64,000 nucleotides of DNA from Saccharopolyspora thermophila (GTDB lineage: Bacteria; Actinomycetota; Actinomycetes; Mycobacteriales; Pseudonocardiaceae). Below are positions 55,254 to 63,844 of the stretch, piece after piece. Each line of letters starts with the position of its first letter. Positions within the stretch are counted from its first letter, which is position 1. Both the position numbers and the translations under genes were made by a program. Where the stretch lies: assembly GCF_014646075.1 (NCBI RefSeq), contig NZ_BMMT01000001.1, positions 186,001 to 250,000 of the forward strand, read 5' to 3'. The notes under the pieces were generated by a model. It did not search any database, was not told the DNA's origin, and was given only the letters and a program-made list of their open reading frames with translations.

Positions 55254-55949
55254 CTACTGGTGGTATGCGCTTCCGTCGATCGAACCGAAACCGCACACCG
55301 GGCCGCCCTGCCAGGTGATGCTGAGCGGGTCGGTCTCGTCCGGCGGGATGACCTCGACGCGGGCCGGGGTCGGCTGGCAGGGGCCGTCCGCCGGTTCGCC
55401 CTCGTGCGGCACCGCCGTCCAGTGCAGCGTCTTGCTCGCGGTGGCACCGGGGGCCAGCGTGATCAGCGAGGGGCCCAGGTTCGGGGTGCGTTCCAGTGTG
55501 GTGGGCAGCGGCTTGCCCGACGCGTCGATCAGCTGCAGACCGCCGTAGCCGTACAGGGTGCAGGTCTCGTTGCTGGAGTTGCGCAGCACCAGCTCCGCGT
55601 AGCGCTGGCCGGCTCCGGCTTCCGTGGGCTGCAGGGAACCGGTGAGCATCGAGGTGTGGCAGCGCTCCACGCGGTTGGCCTGGGCCTGCGCGGTGGAGGT
55701 CCGCGGTGTCGCCTGGGCACCGGTGTTCTGCGCGGTCGTCGTCGCGGGGCGCTCGGCGGGCGTCGTGTCCTGCGTGACGCTCGTGCCCGGCGCGGTGGCC
55801 GGGGGCAGGCCCGGCTCGGCGTGCTGCGCCGGAGCCGTGATCACGTGTCCGGACTGACCGCCGCAGCCGGTCATCAACGCGGCGAGTAGCACTGCCCCGG
55901 ACACCTGCATCGCCCGCAGGCCGAGGGTCCCCAGTCGGTGGGGGGTCAC
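55254..55949 (-). CDS. DUF4232 lipoprotein
   Basis: 231-residue lipoprotein: signal peptide with lipobox LMTGC near residue 29, a Thr/Ala/Pro-rich linker (about 35-95), and a DUF4232 beta-sandwich (ERCHTSMLTGSLQPTEAGAGQRYAELVLRNSSNETCTLYGYGGLQLIDASGKPL). Cys pairs probably form disulfides outside the cell. The GTG at 55949 has GGGAGG 8 nt upstream. Function unknown. Confidence 0.87.
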   Translation of the reverse strand: MTPHRLGTLGLRAMQVSGAVLLAALMTGCGGQSGHVITAPAQHAEPGLPPATAPGTSVTQDTTPAERPATTTAQNTGAQATPRTSTAQAQANRVERCHTSMLTGSLQPTEAGAGQRYAELVLRNSSNETCTLYGYGGLQLIDASGKPLPTTLERTPNLGPSLITLAPGATASKTLHWTAVPHEGEPADGPCQPTPARVEVIPPDETDPLSITWQGGPVCGFGSIDGSAYHQ

Positions 55950-56326
55950 GGTGACCACCTCCCATTCCCCGCGCCGCCCGGCGACGGGGTCGTCGGAATT
56001 GCTCTGCTGTTGGGAAGACGTCCGGTTGCAGGGAGGGTTGCCCGGGAGCCGACGATTTCTCACCACCGCGGGTCCGCCTCCACTCTGCCTGCCGCCCGCG
56101 GCCCGCGCGACCAGGGTTCGAGTGCCCGGTAGATCACCCGAATAGCGGCACACCGGGGATCGCGGTGAACTCGATGTGCGCAATTCAGTGCGGCAGGAAT
56201 GGGCTACCACTCGTCCGGATATAGACCGATTGGGTGGGTATCTTGACCCTAACGGCGGGAGTGCCCCTTTGCCCAACTTCGGTAGTTTGTGGCAACCAGC
56301 AGAAGGCCGCAGTCAGGGGGTCGATC
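55950..56326. other. 377-bp divergent gap upstream of the lysozyme gene
   Basis: No recognised gene. It holds the promoters for the DUF4232 and GH25 genes. It was searched by eye for a ydaO-type c-di-AMP riboswitch, common before actinobacterial wall hydrolases, without a convincing match. The part from 56160 to 56310 is the most AT-rich. Confidence 0.45.
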
Positions 56327-57118
56327 ATGGCCGAGCGAATTCCCGGCATTGACGTCGCGAGATATCAGGGGGAGCCCGACTGGGGAGCGGTTCGTGCGGC
56401 TGGGTACGTGTTCACCTACATCAAGGCGACCGAAGGTGTCGGCTACGTCAGCCCGACGCTGGATGCGCAGCTCGCCGGTGCGCGGGGCGCGGGGATGGCG
56501 ACCGGGCTGTACCACTTCGCGCGCCCGGACACGAATTCGCCGCAGCAGGACGCCGCTGATTTCGCCGCCCAGTTGGCGCGGTTGAATTCCAGCGCGCCCG
56601 GGAATCTGCCGCCATGCCTGGACATCGAGACCGACGCGCCGAATCTCCCGGCCTGGGTCAAGGGTTTCATCGACGCCATCCGCGGTCACACCGGACGCAA
56701 CGAGGTCGCCGTGTACGCCTCGACTTCGTGGTTGCAGAGCAAACTCGCCCCGGAAACCTGGGTGGACCCCGGTGTGTTCCTGTGGGTCGCGCACTACGGC
56801 CGGCCGCCGGGCGAGCCGGGGTACCTGACCGACCGCGTGGTGCTGCACCAGCACGCCTCCGACGGCAAGGTGCCGGGCGTCGCCGGGAACACCGACGTCA
56901 ACGTGGCGATGGTGCCGTTGGAGGTGCTCACCGGCGCCGCGCCCCCGCCGCCTCCGCCGCCTCCGCCACCCGAGGAGACCTACGTCGTGCAGCCGGGCGA
57001 CACGCTGTCGGAGATCGGCCAGCGGTTCGGCGTCGACTGGCGGGAGATCGCGCGGGTCAACGGCATCGCCGACCCGGATCTGATCTACGTTGGCCAGGTG
57101 CTCAAGATCCCGCGCTGA
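56327..57118 (+). CDS. GH25 lysozyme with C-terminal LysM, no signal peptide
   Basis: 263-residue muramidase. The GH25 domain (about 5-200) has D9 (GIDVARYQG) and the catalytic D99/E101 (CLDIETD). A proline run (206-215) leads to one LysM (219-262, YVVQPGDTLSEIGQRF...LKIPR) that binds peptidoglycan. It would cut the beta-1,4 bond after N-acetylmuramic acid. The ATG at 56327 has AGGGGG upstream; neither this start nor a longer one gives a signal peptide, which is odd for a wall hydrolase. Confidence 0.92.
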   Translation: MAERIPGIDVARYQGEPDWGAVRAAGYVFTYIKATEGVGYVSPTLDAQLAGARGAGMATGLYHFARPDTNSPQQDAADFAAQLARLNSSAPGNLPPCLDIETDAPNLPAWVKGFIDAIRGHTGRNEVAVYASTSWLQSKLAPETWVDPGVFLWVAHYGRPPGEPGYLTDRVVLHQHASDGKVPGVAGNTDVNVAMVPLEVLTGAAPPPPPPPPPPEETYVVQPGDTLSEIGQRFGVDWREIARVNGIADPDLIYVGQVLKIPR

Positions 57119-57171
57119 CGCGTCCTGGCCACCGGCCGGCGGCGTGCCCGGCAGTGGCTGGCCACGAGAAA

Positions 57172-58251
57172 TCAGACGATGACGGGGGCGCGGGAGAGCA
57201 CCACACCGAGGCCGTAGGCCACGCCCATCACCCCGACCTCGACGGCGACCCAGCCGAGCAGGGCGGTGCGCTGGTGGCGCGCGATGCGGGGGAGCAGGCG
57301 GAAGCGCAGCTGCGCGGCGACCCCGCCGAGCGCCACCAGGCACCCCACCTTGGCCGTGATGATCTGCCCGTAACCAGTGCTGACCAGCCCCGACAGACCG
57401 ACGCCCGGGGTGATGGCCAGCTCCATCAGGCCGTTGAACAGCCCGGAGGCGGCGACCACGAAGATTGCGATGGTGGCCAGCCTGGACAAGCGCGGCAGCG
57501 CCTCGGCGAGCAGCCCGCGGCGCGGCGCGACGAACAGCGCGACGGCCACCAGGCCCCCGGTCCACAGCGCCGCGCCGATCACGTGCAGCTCCATCGAGAT
57601 CATGCTGAAGTCGTGGTACTGCCAGTCGGTGGCGTGCCCGGTCAGCGGCATCGGCAGCAGGCCGAGCAGCGCGACGATGGTGCGTAGCTCGGCCGGGACC
57701 GACTCGCCGAACCGCACCGCCAGCAGTCCCAGCACCGCGCACAGCAGCGCCGCGCCCGCACTGGCGAGCAGCCCAGGCCCGGCCGGAACGTTCGCCACGT
57801 AGTCAACCACCAGCTGCGTCGTCACCGGGCGGTCGGGGCTGAGCTCCGCGGCCTGCAGCACCAGGGACAGCAGGCCGCACAGCAGCCAGACCAGCGCGGT
57901 GACCACGGTGATCCGCCTAGCCAGCGCCATGACCGGCTCGGTGTGCCGGGGGCGGTCGAAGCCCAGCAGCTTCGGCAGCACGCTCAGGCCGACGGTGGCC
58001 AGCGCCGCGAGATCCAGCAGCACCCGCGCCACGGGCAACCCGAAGTGCACCAGCGGCGGCAGGTCGGGCAACCCGGGGATGGTGCCGACGGCGGTGTAGG
58101 CGGAGGCGACGACCGCGCTCAACAGCGCCCCGGCGAGCAGCGCCACCGCCACCGCGGCTTTGGCGCCGAGCACCTTCCGCACGTCGGTATCGGCGCGGTG
58201 GTCGGGGTTTGCCGTGCGGTCGCGGGGGACGGCGTCGGAGTCGGCAGCCAC
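57172..58251 (-). CDS. CopD-domain membrane protein
   Basis: 359-residue membrane protein with about eight helices and a polar N-terminal tail (1-27). The C-terminal half resembles the CopD copper-resistance domain (MELHVIGAALWTGGLVAVALFVA...LSRLATIAIFVVAASGLFNGL...GYGQIITAKV), with His residues in membrane helices. It may take part in copper import or handling. No CopC-like or CtaG partner is adjacent. It converges with the lysozyme gene. Confidence 0.85.
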   Translation of the reverse strand: MAADSDAVPRDRTANPDHRADTDVRKVLGAKAAVAVALLAGALLSAVVASAYTAVGTIPGLPDLPPLVHFGLPVARVLLDLAALATVGLSVLPKLLGFDRPRHTEPVMALARRITVVTALVWLLCGLLSLVLQAAELSPDRPVTTQLVVDYVANVPAGPGLLASAGAALLCAVLGLLAVRFGESVPAELRTIVALLGLLPMPLTGHATDWQYHDFSMISMELHVIGAALWTGGLVAVALFVAPRRGLLAEALPRLSRLATIAIFVVAASGLFNGLMELAITPGVGLSGLVSTGYGQIITAKVGCLVALGGVAAQLRFRLLPRIARHQRTALLGWVAVEVGVMGVAYGLGVVLSRAPVIV

Positions 58252-59210
58252 GGGTGCATCGTCTCACCCGATCGAGCCGGGCCGGGCGGTCGGTCGGCGG
58301 CCCCGGCCGCACCGATCACGGCTCGTGACTGTTTTGTTTCGGTGGGCAAGGGTTTTTCGTCGGACGTGATGCTGCTTGCGGTGTCGTCTGCGTCACCGTT
58401 TCCCGCGAAAAGTTGATCTTCATTTCCGGAAATCATCCCTGCTGGCCGCCGGGTTTTCGGTGGTGGCCCCGGGAATCGGCTGTTTTGCCGGAGCGGGGCG
58501 GTCGATCCGCGCGGCCGCGGTGGACATGTGTTGCTGACAATGTCCTCAGCATCCTTGTTCTACAGTCGTGCACGTGTATCCGGCGGACAGTGCAGAAGCG
58601 CACGCGGGGGGCGCGTCCGGCGCACCTCGATCGTGCACGCGTGCACCCATGCCGAAACCGATGCGGATCTTTCCGCACGATTCGATGCGCCGTCGGCTTT
58701 CGTTCACCGGATCGGTTCACGCTTATTCGCCGGCCCTTTCACCGCGAGTCGCAATTCCGTGCTTCGCTGTATTGCCCGGCCGGCGCGCCGGGGTGGTCGT
58801 CGGGGGCACCCGCACGGCCGCGCAGCGCGGGGACGACCCGCGTTCGCCCAGTCCAGCAGGGCTTCCGGGGGCAGCGGCCAGCCGCCGTGGCGGTCGTGCG
58901 GGGCGGTGGACGCCCTGGGGCGCGTGCCCGGATCGGCTCAGGGAAATTGGGGGTCCGACCCCGGATGTGAGCCGGACCCGCGAGACGCGAGATTGATCGG
59001 TGTGGACGGACAGCGAAGGCGGGGACGCGGAGCTTCGGACCCCGACCCGGATGGCAGGCCGGTGCGGCGAACGCCGCTGGGCTCGACGGCGGGAAGAGAC
59101 ATGGATCGCGCACTAGGGTGGTCGGTAGTCGGACGTTCCCGCAGCCCGGTGGAGAGGACTGACGCGGTCGTGCCCCACCATCCGAGCACCACCGCTGGGC
59201 GTGGTCCGCG
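58252..59210. other. 959-bp region with no recognised gene
   Basis: Long frames on both strands lack family features and start signals. Visible signals are TCACG-GCT-CGTGA (58316-58328), T-tracts near 58331-58357, GGACAT/ATGTCC arms (58522-58545) and TACAGT at 58561. A stretch at 58780-58930 (minus strand) looks weakly coding and could be a gene remnant. A small RNA or decayed gene is possible. Confidence 0.5.
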
Positions 59211-59214
59211 ATGA
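59170..59214 (+). CDS. Possible 14-residue leader peptide
   Basis: A GTG at 59170, 11 nt after GGAGAGGA, opens a 14-codon frame whose TGA overlaps the ATG of the membrane transporter (ATGA). This transporter has no good Shine-Dalgarno of its own, so coupled translation is plausible. The encoded peptide (MPHHPSTTAGRGPR) has no known match. Confidence 0.3.
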   Translation: MPHHPSTTAGRGPR

Positions 59215-60152
59215 CGGCGCTCGCGGTGCTCCTCGCGGCCCTGGGGGCCTGCGGGTACGCCCTCGGTGCCCGCCTGCAGCACGCGGCGGTGCACGACACC
59301 ATCGACGGCCGCAGCCTCGGGCTGCGCCACCAGGCCCGACTCGTCCGCACCCCCCAGTGGTTGGCGGGCCTCGCCGCGCTCGGCAGCGGCGCGGTGCTGC
59401 ACGCCTGCGCGCTGGGCCTCGCCCCGCTGAGCGTCGTGCAGCCGGTCGGCGTGATCGCGCTGCCCATCACCGTGCTGCTCAACGCCCGCCAGGAGGGCAT
59501 CCAGGTCCGTGACCTCGGCCGCAACGTCGTGCTGGCGGTGGTGGCAGCCACCGGCGGCGTCGCGGCCTTCGTGTCTCTCGCCGCCGGGAGCGCCACGGCC
59601 ACCCCGGTCGCCGGGGACGACCAGCTGCTGGCCACCCAGATCGTCGCCGCCGGGGTGCTGGCGCTGGGCGTACTGGCGGTGGCGACCCGGTCGAAGGTGC
59701 GCTGCATCCTCTTCGCGGCCGGATGCGCGGTGGCGTACGGGTACGTGTCGCTGCTGATGCGGGCCGTGGTCCAGCAGCTCGGCACGACCGACCTGCTCGA
59801 CATCAACCCGCTCCCGCTGCTGGGCATCGTCGCCGCCATGCTCGTCGGCGGGTGGTTGCTGCAGCACGGGTACGCCAGCGGGCCACCGGACCTGGTGGTG
59901 GCCTGCCTGACCGTGGTCGATCCGCTGGTGGCGGTCGGCCTGGGCATCGGACTGCTCGGCGAGGCCGACCACGTCGGCGCCGCGACCGCCGTCGGGGAGG
60001 CCCTCTGCGCCGTGGTGGCCTGCGCGGGCGTCTTCGCGCTGGCCCGATACCACCCCGACACCCAGCAGCGACGAGTGCCCGCCACTGTGACCGGCAGCAG
60101 TGATCTTGCCGGACCAAGTTCGACAGATCGTACTGACGGGAGTTCCACGTGA
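59211..60152 (+). CDS. DMT-type membrane transporter
   Basis: 313-residue membrane protein with about nine to ten helices, first part GACGYALGARLQHAAVH, then LAPLSVVQPVGVIALPITVLLN and LVVACLTVVDPLVAVGLGIGLLGE, matching DMT/EamA-like permeases. The hydrophilic Ser/Thr tail starts near 285. It heads an operon with two glycosyltransferases and a hydrolase (4-nt overlap with the first), so it could move a lipid-linked or sugar intermediate. TAGGGT at 59114 is a possible -10. Confidence 0.83.
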   Translation: MTALAVLLAALGACGYALGARLQHAAVHDTIDGRSLGLRHQARLVRTPQWLAGLAALGSGAVLHACALGLAPLSVVQPVGVIALPITVLLNARQEGIQVRDLGRNVVLAVVAATGGVAAFVSLAAGSATATPVAGDDQLLATQIVAAGVLALGVLAVATRSKVRCILFAAGCAVAYGYVSLLMRAVVQQLGTTDLLDINPLPLLGIVAAMLVGGWLLQHGYASGPPDLVVACLTVVDPLVAVGLGIGLLGEADHVGAATAVGEALCAVVACAGVFALARYHPDTQQRRVPATVTGSSDLAGPSSTDRTDGSST

Positions 60153-61381
60153 CTTCGCAACCGTTCAGCACGCGCCCGCTGCGGATCGTGGTCGGCGCGA
60201 CCACCTACCCGCCCGACGTGAACGGGGCGGCCAACTTCGGGCACCGCCTGGCGACCGGGCTGGCCGGCCGCGGCCACGACGTGCACGTGGTCTGCCACTC
60301 GACGGATCGCGAAGCGCACACCGAGGTCGAGGACGGGGTGACGGTGCACCGCGTGGCCTCCTACGGTTCGCCGTTCCACCCGTCGATCCGCGGCATCCTG
60401 CCGTGGCAGGCCAGGCGCGCCGACGCGCTGCTGGACAAGATCCAGCCCGACGTGGTGCACGTCCAGTCGCACTTCTTCATCTGCCGCGGCCTGATCAACT
60501 CCGCGCGGCGCCGCGGCATCGGGCTGGTGGCCACCAACCACTTCATGCCGGAGAACATCTTCGGCTACATCAAGGTGCCCGGGCGGCTGCAGCACGCGGC
60601 GGGCCGCATCCTGTGGCGAAACCTGATCAAGCACTACCGCAAGGCGCAGCTGGTCACCGCGCCGACCCCGCGCGCGGTGCAGCTGTTGCAGGACAACGGC
60701 TTCGACGACGTCGCGCTGCCGGTGTCGTGCGGCATCGACGTCGAGCGCTACCGCCGGCACGCCCGCAGCCACCGCAGGCGGCACCGGCCCGACGAGACCC
60801 GCACGGTGCTGTTCGTCGGCCGCCTCGACGAGGAGAAGCACATCGACGACCTGCTGCGGGCGATGGCCCTGCTGCGCTCCGACGTGCCGACCCGGCTGGA
60901 GATCGTGGGCGACGGCAGCCGCCGGGCCGCGTTCGAGCGCCTCGCCGCGGAGCTCGGCATCGCCGAGCGGGTGCACTTCGCCGGGTATCTCAGCGACGAC
61001 GAACTGCTGGACGCCTACGCCCGCGCCGACCTGTTCTGCATGCCCAGCATCGCGGAGCTGCAGAGCCTGGCCACCATGGAGGCCATGTCGGCGGGCACCC
61101 CGGTGGTGCTGGCCAACGCCATGGCGCTGCCGCACCTGGTGCAGCCCGGGCAGAACGGCTACCTGTACCCGCCGCGTGACGTGCACGCGCTGGCCGCCGC
61201 CATCGACGACGTGATCGCCGACCGCGCCACCATCGAGCGCATGGGTGCGGCCAGCGAGCGACTGGTGGCCCGGCACGACATCGACGAGGTGCTGGCCCGG
61301 TTCGAGTCGATCTACCACCACGTCGCCGGCACCGACGGCGCGGTGGAGCTCGACGAGATCCGCACCGAGCTGGCAAGCTGA
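60149..61381 (+). CDS. GT4-family glycosyltransferase
   Basis: 410-residue GT-B enzyme: N-terminal acceptor domain (TTYPPDVNGAANFGHRLATGLAGRGHDVHVVC), nucleotide-sugar domain with VLFVGRLDEEKHIDDLLRAM, VGDG and the EX7E motif (ELQSLATME). Retaining GT4 enzymes of this type add mannose, glucose or N-acetylglucosamine to lipids or glycans. GTG 60149 overlaps the transporter stop; GACGGGAG lies upstream. Acceptor unknown. Confidence 0.9.
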   Translation: MTSQPFSTRPLRIVVGATTYPPDVNGAANFGHRLATGLAGRGHDVHVVCHSTDREAHTEVEDGVTVHRVASYGSPFHPSIRGILPWQARRADALLDKIQPDVVHVQSHFFICRGLINSARRRGIGLVATNHFMPENIFGYIKVPGRLQHAAGRILWRNLIKHYRKAQLVTAPTPRAVQLLQDNGFDDVALPVSCGIDVERYRRHARSHRRRHRPDETRTVLFVGRLDEEKHIDDLLRAMALLRSDVPTRLEIVGDGSRRAAFERLAAELGIAERVHFAGYLSDDELLDAYARADLFCMPSIAELQSLATMEAMSAGTPVVLANAMALPHLVQPGQNGYLYPPRDVHALAAAIDDVIADRATIERMGAASERLVARHDIDEVLARFESIYHHVAGTDGAVELDEIRTELAS

Positions 61382-61390
61382 GCGCCGGTC

Positions 61391-62263
61391 ATGATCATCC
61401 CGGAACTGCGCCCGATCGAGCGGGTCGCTCGCATCAGCGGCTCCGACCTGCACTACTGGGTCTACGGCGAAGACCGCGTCGGCGGCACCGTGCTGATGGT
61501 GCACGGACTGCGCGGTACCCACCACGGCCTGGAGCTCGTGGCCGCCGGTCTGCCCGACCACCGCGTGGTGATCCCCGACCTGCCCGGGTACGGCGACTCC
61601 GGGCCGATGACCGGCCGACGCCACGACGTCGCCGGGTACGCGCACGCCATCACCGAACTGGTCGAGCAGCTCGACGGCCGGGACGGCCCCGTCGCGCTGG
61701 TCGGCCACTCCTTCGGTTCCATCGTGGCCGCTCATCTCACCTCCCAGGTTCCGGAACTCGTTCGGCGACTGGTGCTGATCAACCCGATCGCCACGCCCGC
61801 GCTGCGCGGCCCCCGGGTGGTGCTCTCCGGCCTGACCTCCGCCTACTACAGGCTCGGCAAGCGGCTTCCGCCGCGCGCCGGGCACTCGCTGCTGAGTAAC
61901 CGGTGGGTGGTGCTCGCGGCGAGCCGGGCCATGACGCGGACGAAGAACAAGGAGCTGCGCAGCTTCATCGACGCGAACCACCTGCGCCACTTCAGCCGCT
62001 TCCACAGCCCGGCGCTGCTCAGCGAGACGTTCGAGGCGTCGGTGACGCACACCGTGACCGACTACGCGGATGCCCTGAAGGTGCCGACCCTGCTGATCGC
62101 GGGGGAGCAGGACGAGATCGCGCCGCTGGCCGGGCAACGCGCGCTGGCCGCGCGGTTGCCCGATGCCGAACTCGTCGTCATCCCGGGCGTCGGTCACCTG
62201 GTGCACTACGAGACACCGGCACCAGCGGCCGAAGCGATCCGCCGATTCCTCGGAGAGCCATGA
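61391..62263 (+). CDS. Alpha/beta hydrolase between two glycosyltransferases
   Basis: 290-residue hydrolase: oxyanion segment VHGLRGTHHGLE, nucleophile GHSFGS, acid in AGEQDEIAPL and catalytic His in GVGHLVHYE. No signal peptide. The substrate is unknown; placed between two glycosyltransferases, it may remove an acyl group from the same glycolipid or glycan. It starts 9 nt after the first transferase and overlaps the second by 4 nt. Confidence 0.9.
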   Translation: MIIPELRPIERVARISGSDLHYWVYGEDRVGGTVLMVHGLRGTHHGLELVAAGLPDHRVVIPDLPGYGDSGPMTGRRHDVAGYAHAITELVEQLDGRDGPVALVGHSFGSIVAAHLTSQVPELVRRLVLINPIATPALRGPRVVLSGLTSAYYRLGKRLPPRAGHSLLSNRWVVLAASRAMTRTKNKELRSFIDANHLRHFSRFHSPALLSETFEASVTHTVTDYADALKVPTLLIAGEQDEIAPLAGQRALAARLPDAELVVIPGVGHLVHYETPAPAAEAIRRFLGEP

Positions 62264-63441
62264 GCGCCACCAGTACCGGCGACCGCGGGAAGCACCGCCC
62301 CGGGGCGGACGAGCACGGGACGATGAACATCGTCGTCGACGCCCGCTGGACCCGCACCGATCAGCACGACGGGATCAGCCGCTACGGGGCGAGCCTGATC
62401 GAGGCCCTGCACCAACTCCACCCGGTGACGATGCTGATCCACGACGAGCGGCAGCTACGCCTGCTGCCTGCCGGCGTGCCGCACGTGAGAGTCAACAGCC
62501 CGCTCTCGCCGCGGGAGCTGTGGATCTCGCGCACCCTCAACCGGCTTGGCGCCGACGTGGTGTTCAGCCCGCTGCAGGTGATCGGCGGATTCCGGCGCAG
62601 GTACCGGCTCGTTGTGACCCTGCACGACCTGATCTACTACCGGCACCCGCAGCCGCCGGGATTCCTGCCGCTGCCGGTCCGCGTCGCCTGGCGCCTGTAC
62701 CACAAGGCGTTCTGGCCGCAGCGCGTCATGCTGAACCGGGCGGACGCCGTCGTGACGGTCAGCGAGACGACCCGTCGGCTCATCGCCGAGTACCGGCTGA
62801 CCAAGCGGCCGGTGACGGTCGTGCCGAACGCGCCGTCGTCCGCTCCGCTCGACGGCGCCGGGCGCGGAAGCGGCGCCGCCGCGGAGTCCGGCGGCGGAGC
62901 GCGCGAGCTCGTGTACATGGGTTCGTTCATGCCGTACAAGAACGTGGAGACGTTGATCGCGGGCATGGCTCTCCTTCCGGGACATCGGCTGCACCTGGTG
63001 AGCCGGATCACGCCGCAGCGCGAGGCCGAACTGCGGGCCCAGGTGCCTGCGGGGGCTGATGTGGTGTTCTGGCGGGGCATCGACGAACGCGACTACCAGG
63101 AACTGCTCGGCAGGGCGAGCGCCCTGGTCACCGCGTCGCGGGACGAGGGTTTCGGGTTGCCGATCATCGAGGCGATGCACGCGGGGACGCCGGTGGTGTG
63201 CAGCGACCTGGAGATCTTCCGCGAGGTCACCGGCGGGCACGCGATGTTCTTCGACCCGGGGTCGTCGAAGGACTTCGCCGCCGCGGTGCGGGCGCTGCAG
63301 GACGAGGAACGGCGGGCGGACCTTGTCGACTCGGCGCGTGCCCAGGCGGCTCGGTACACGTGGGCCGGTTCCGCCGAGCGGTTGCTCGGGTTGATGCGCG
63401 AGCTGGTCCGCCGACCGCTCACCTCGGCCAGACGCGGATAG
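62260..63441 (+). CDS. GT4-family glycosyltransferase (second)
   Basis: 393-residue GT-B enzyme with NIVVDARWTRTDQHDGISRYG near the start, VVTLHDLIYYRHP, YMGSFMPYKNVETLIAGM and EX7E in DEGFGLPIIEAMHAGTPVV. Its ordering suggests it acts after the first transferase in building a cell-envelope glycan or glycolipid. The ATG overlaps the hydrolase stop (ATGA). It ends in a 23-nt overlap with the convergent inhibitor gene. Confidence 0.9.
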   Translation: MSATSTGDRGKHRPGADEHGTMNIVVDARWTRTDQHDGISRYGASLIEALHQLHPVTMLIHDERQLRLLPAGVPHVRVNSPLSPRELWISRTLNRLGADVVFSPLQVIGGFRRRYRLVVTLHDLIYYRHPQPPGFLPLPVRVAWRLYHKAFWPQRVMLNRADAVVTVSETTRRLIAEYRLTKRPVTVVPNAPSSAPLDGAGRGSGAAAESGGGARELVYMGSFMPYKNVETLIAGMALLPGHRLHLVSRITPQREAELRAQVPAGADVVFWRGIDERDYQELLGRASALVTASRDEGFGLPIIEAMHAGTPVVCSDLEIFREVTGGHAMFFDPGSSKDFAAAVRALQDEERRADLVDSARAQAARYTWAGSAERLLGLMRELVRRPLTSARRG

Positions 63442-63844
63442 CCCGGGCCACGTACGTCGACCGTGGCATCTGCGAACCCGATGGGAACGTGGCGAAATCT
63501 GCTTGCGTGTCGCAGTACGGGTCCTGGTAGACCGTCACCGGGTGCCCGGTGTTGTTCACGAAGGAGCGCAGTTCCACATCCTGCCGGAGCGGGACGCACT
63601 GCTCCATCGTGGTCGTCTGGAGACCGACATCGTGTCGTTCGCCGGTGAAGTTCTCCTCCGGCCAGGCGCAGAAAGCTCCCGCAGGGCAAGGATCCTGCGC
63701 TGGCGCGGCCTTCGCGGGCGCGCCGAACAGCACCGCAGCGACGGCGAGAAGCGCCGCGGTGGCAGCGCGGAGTACCGCGCCGCGCCGCATTCGCGACCGG
63801 TCGGCGGCGTGGGCGACGTGGTCGGTGGCAGCGCACGAAGACAT
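63419..63844 (-). CDS. Secreted peptidase inhibitor family I36 protein
   Basis: 141-residue protein with a signal peptide (basic start, hydrophobic ALLAVAAVLFGAPAKA, cleavage near residue 46) and a mature beta/gamma-crystallin-like inhibitor fold (CPAGAFCAWPEENFTGERHDV...CVPLRQDVELRSFVNNTGHPVTVYQDPYC) with four Cys, like the Streptomyces metalloprotease inhibitor SMPI. It would inhibit a metalloprotease outside the cell. AAAGGG lies 6-9 nt before the ATG. No protease gene is in the window. Confidence 0.87.
   Translation of the reverse strand: MSSCAATDHVAHAADRSRMRRGAVLRAATAALLAVAAVLFGAPAKAAPAQDPCPAGAFCAWPEENFTGERHDVGLQTTTMEQCVPLRQDVELRSFVNNTGHPVTVYQDPYCDTQADFATFPSGSQMPRSTYVARAIRVWPR

Noticed and set aside
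55950-56326. ydaO (c-di-AMP) riboswitch before the lysozyme gene
   Set aside because: Only scattered short matches to the consensus; the characteristic conserved blocks could not be aligned.
58739-62206. 1155-codon minus-strand frame
   Set aside because: Opposite to clear transporter, glycosyltransferase and hydrolase genes; low-complexity translation.
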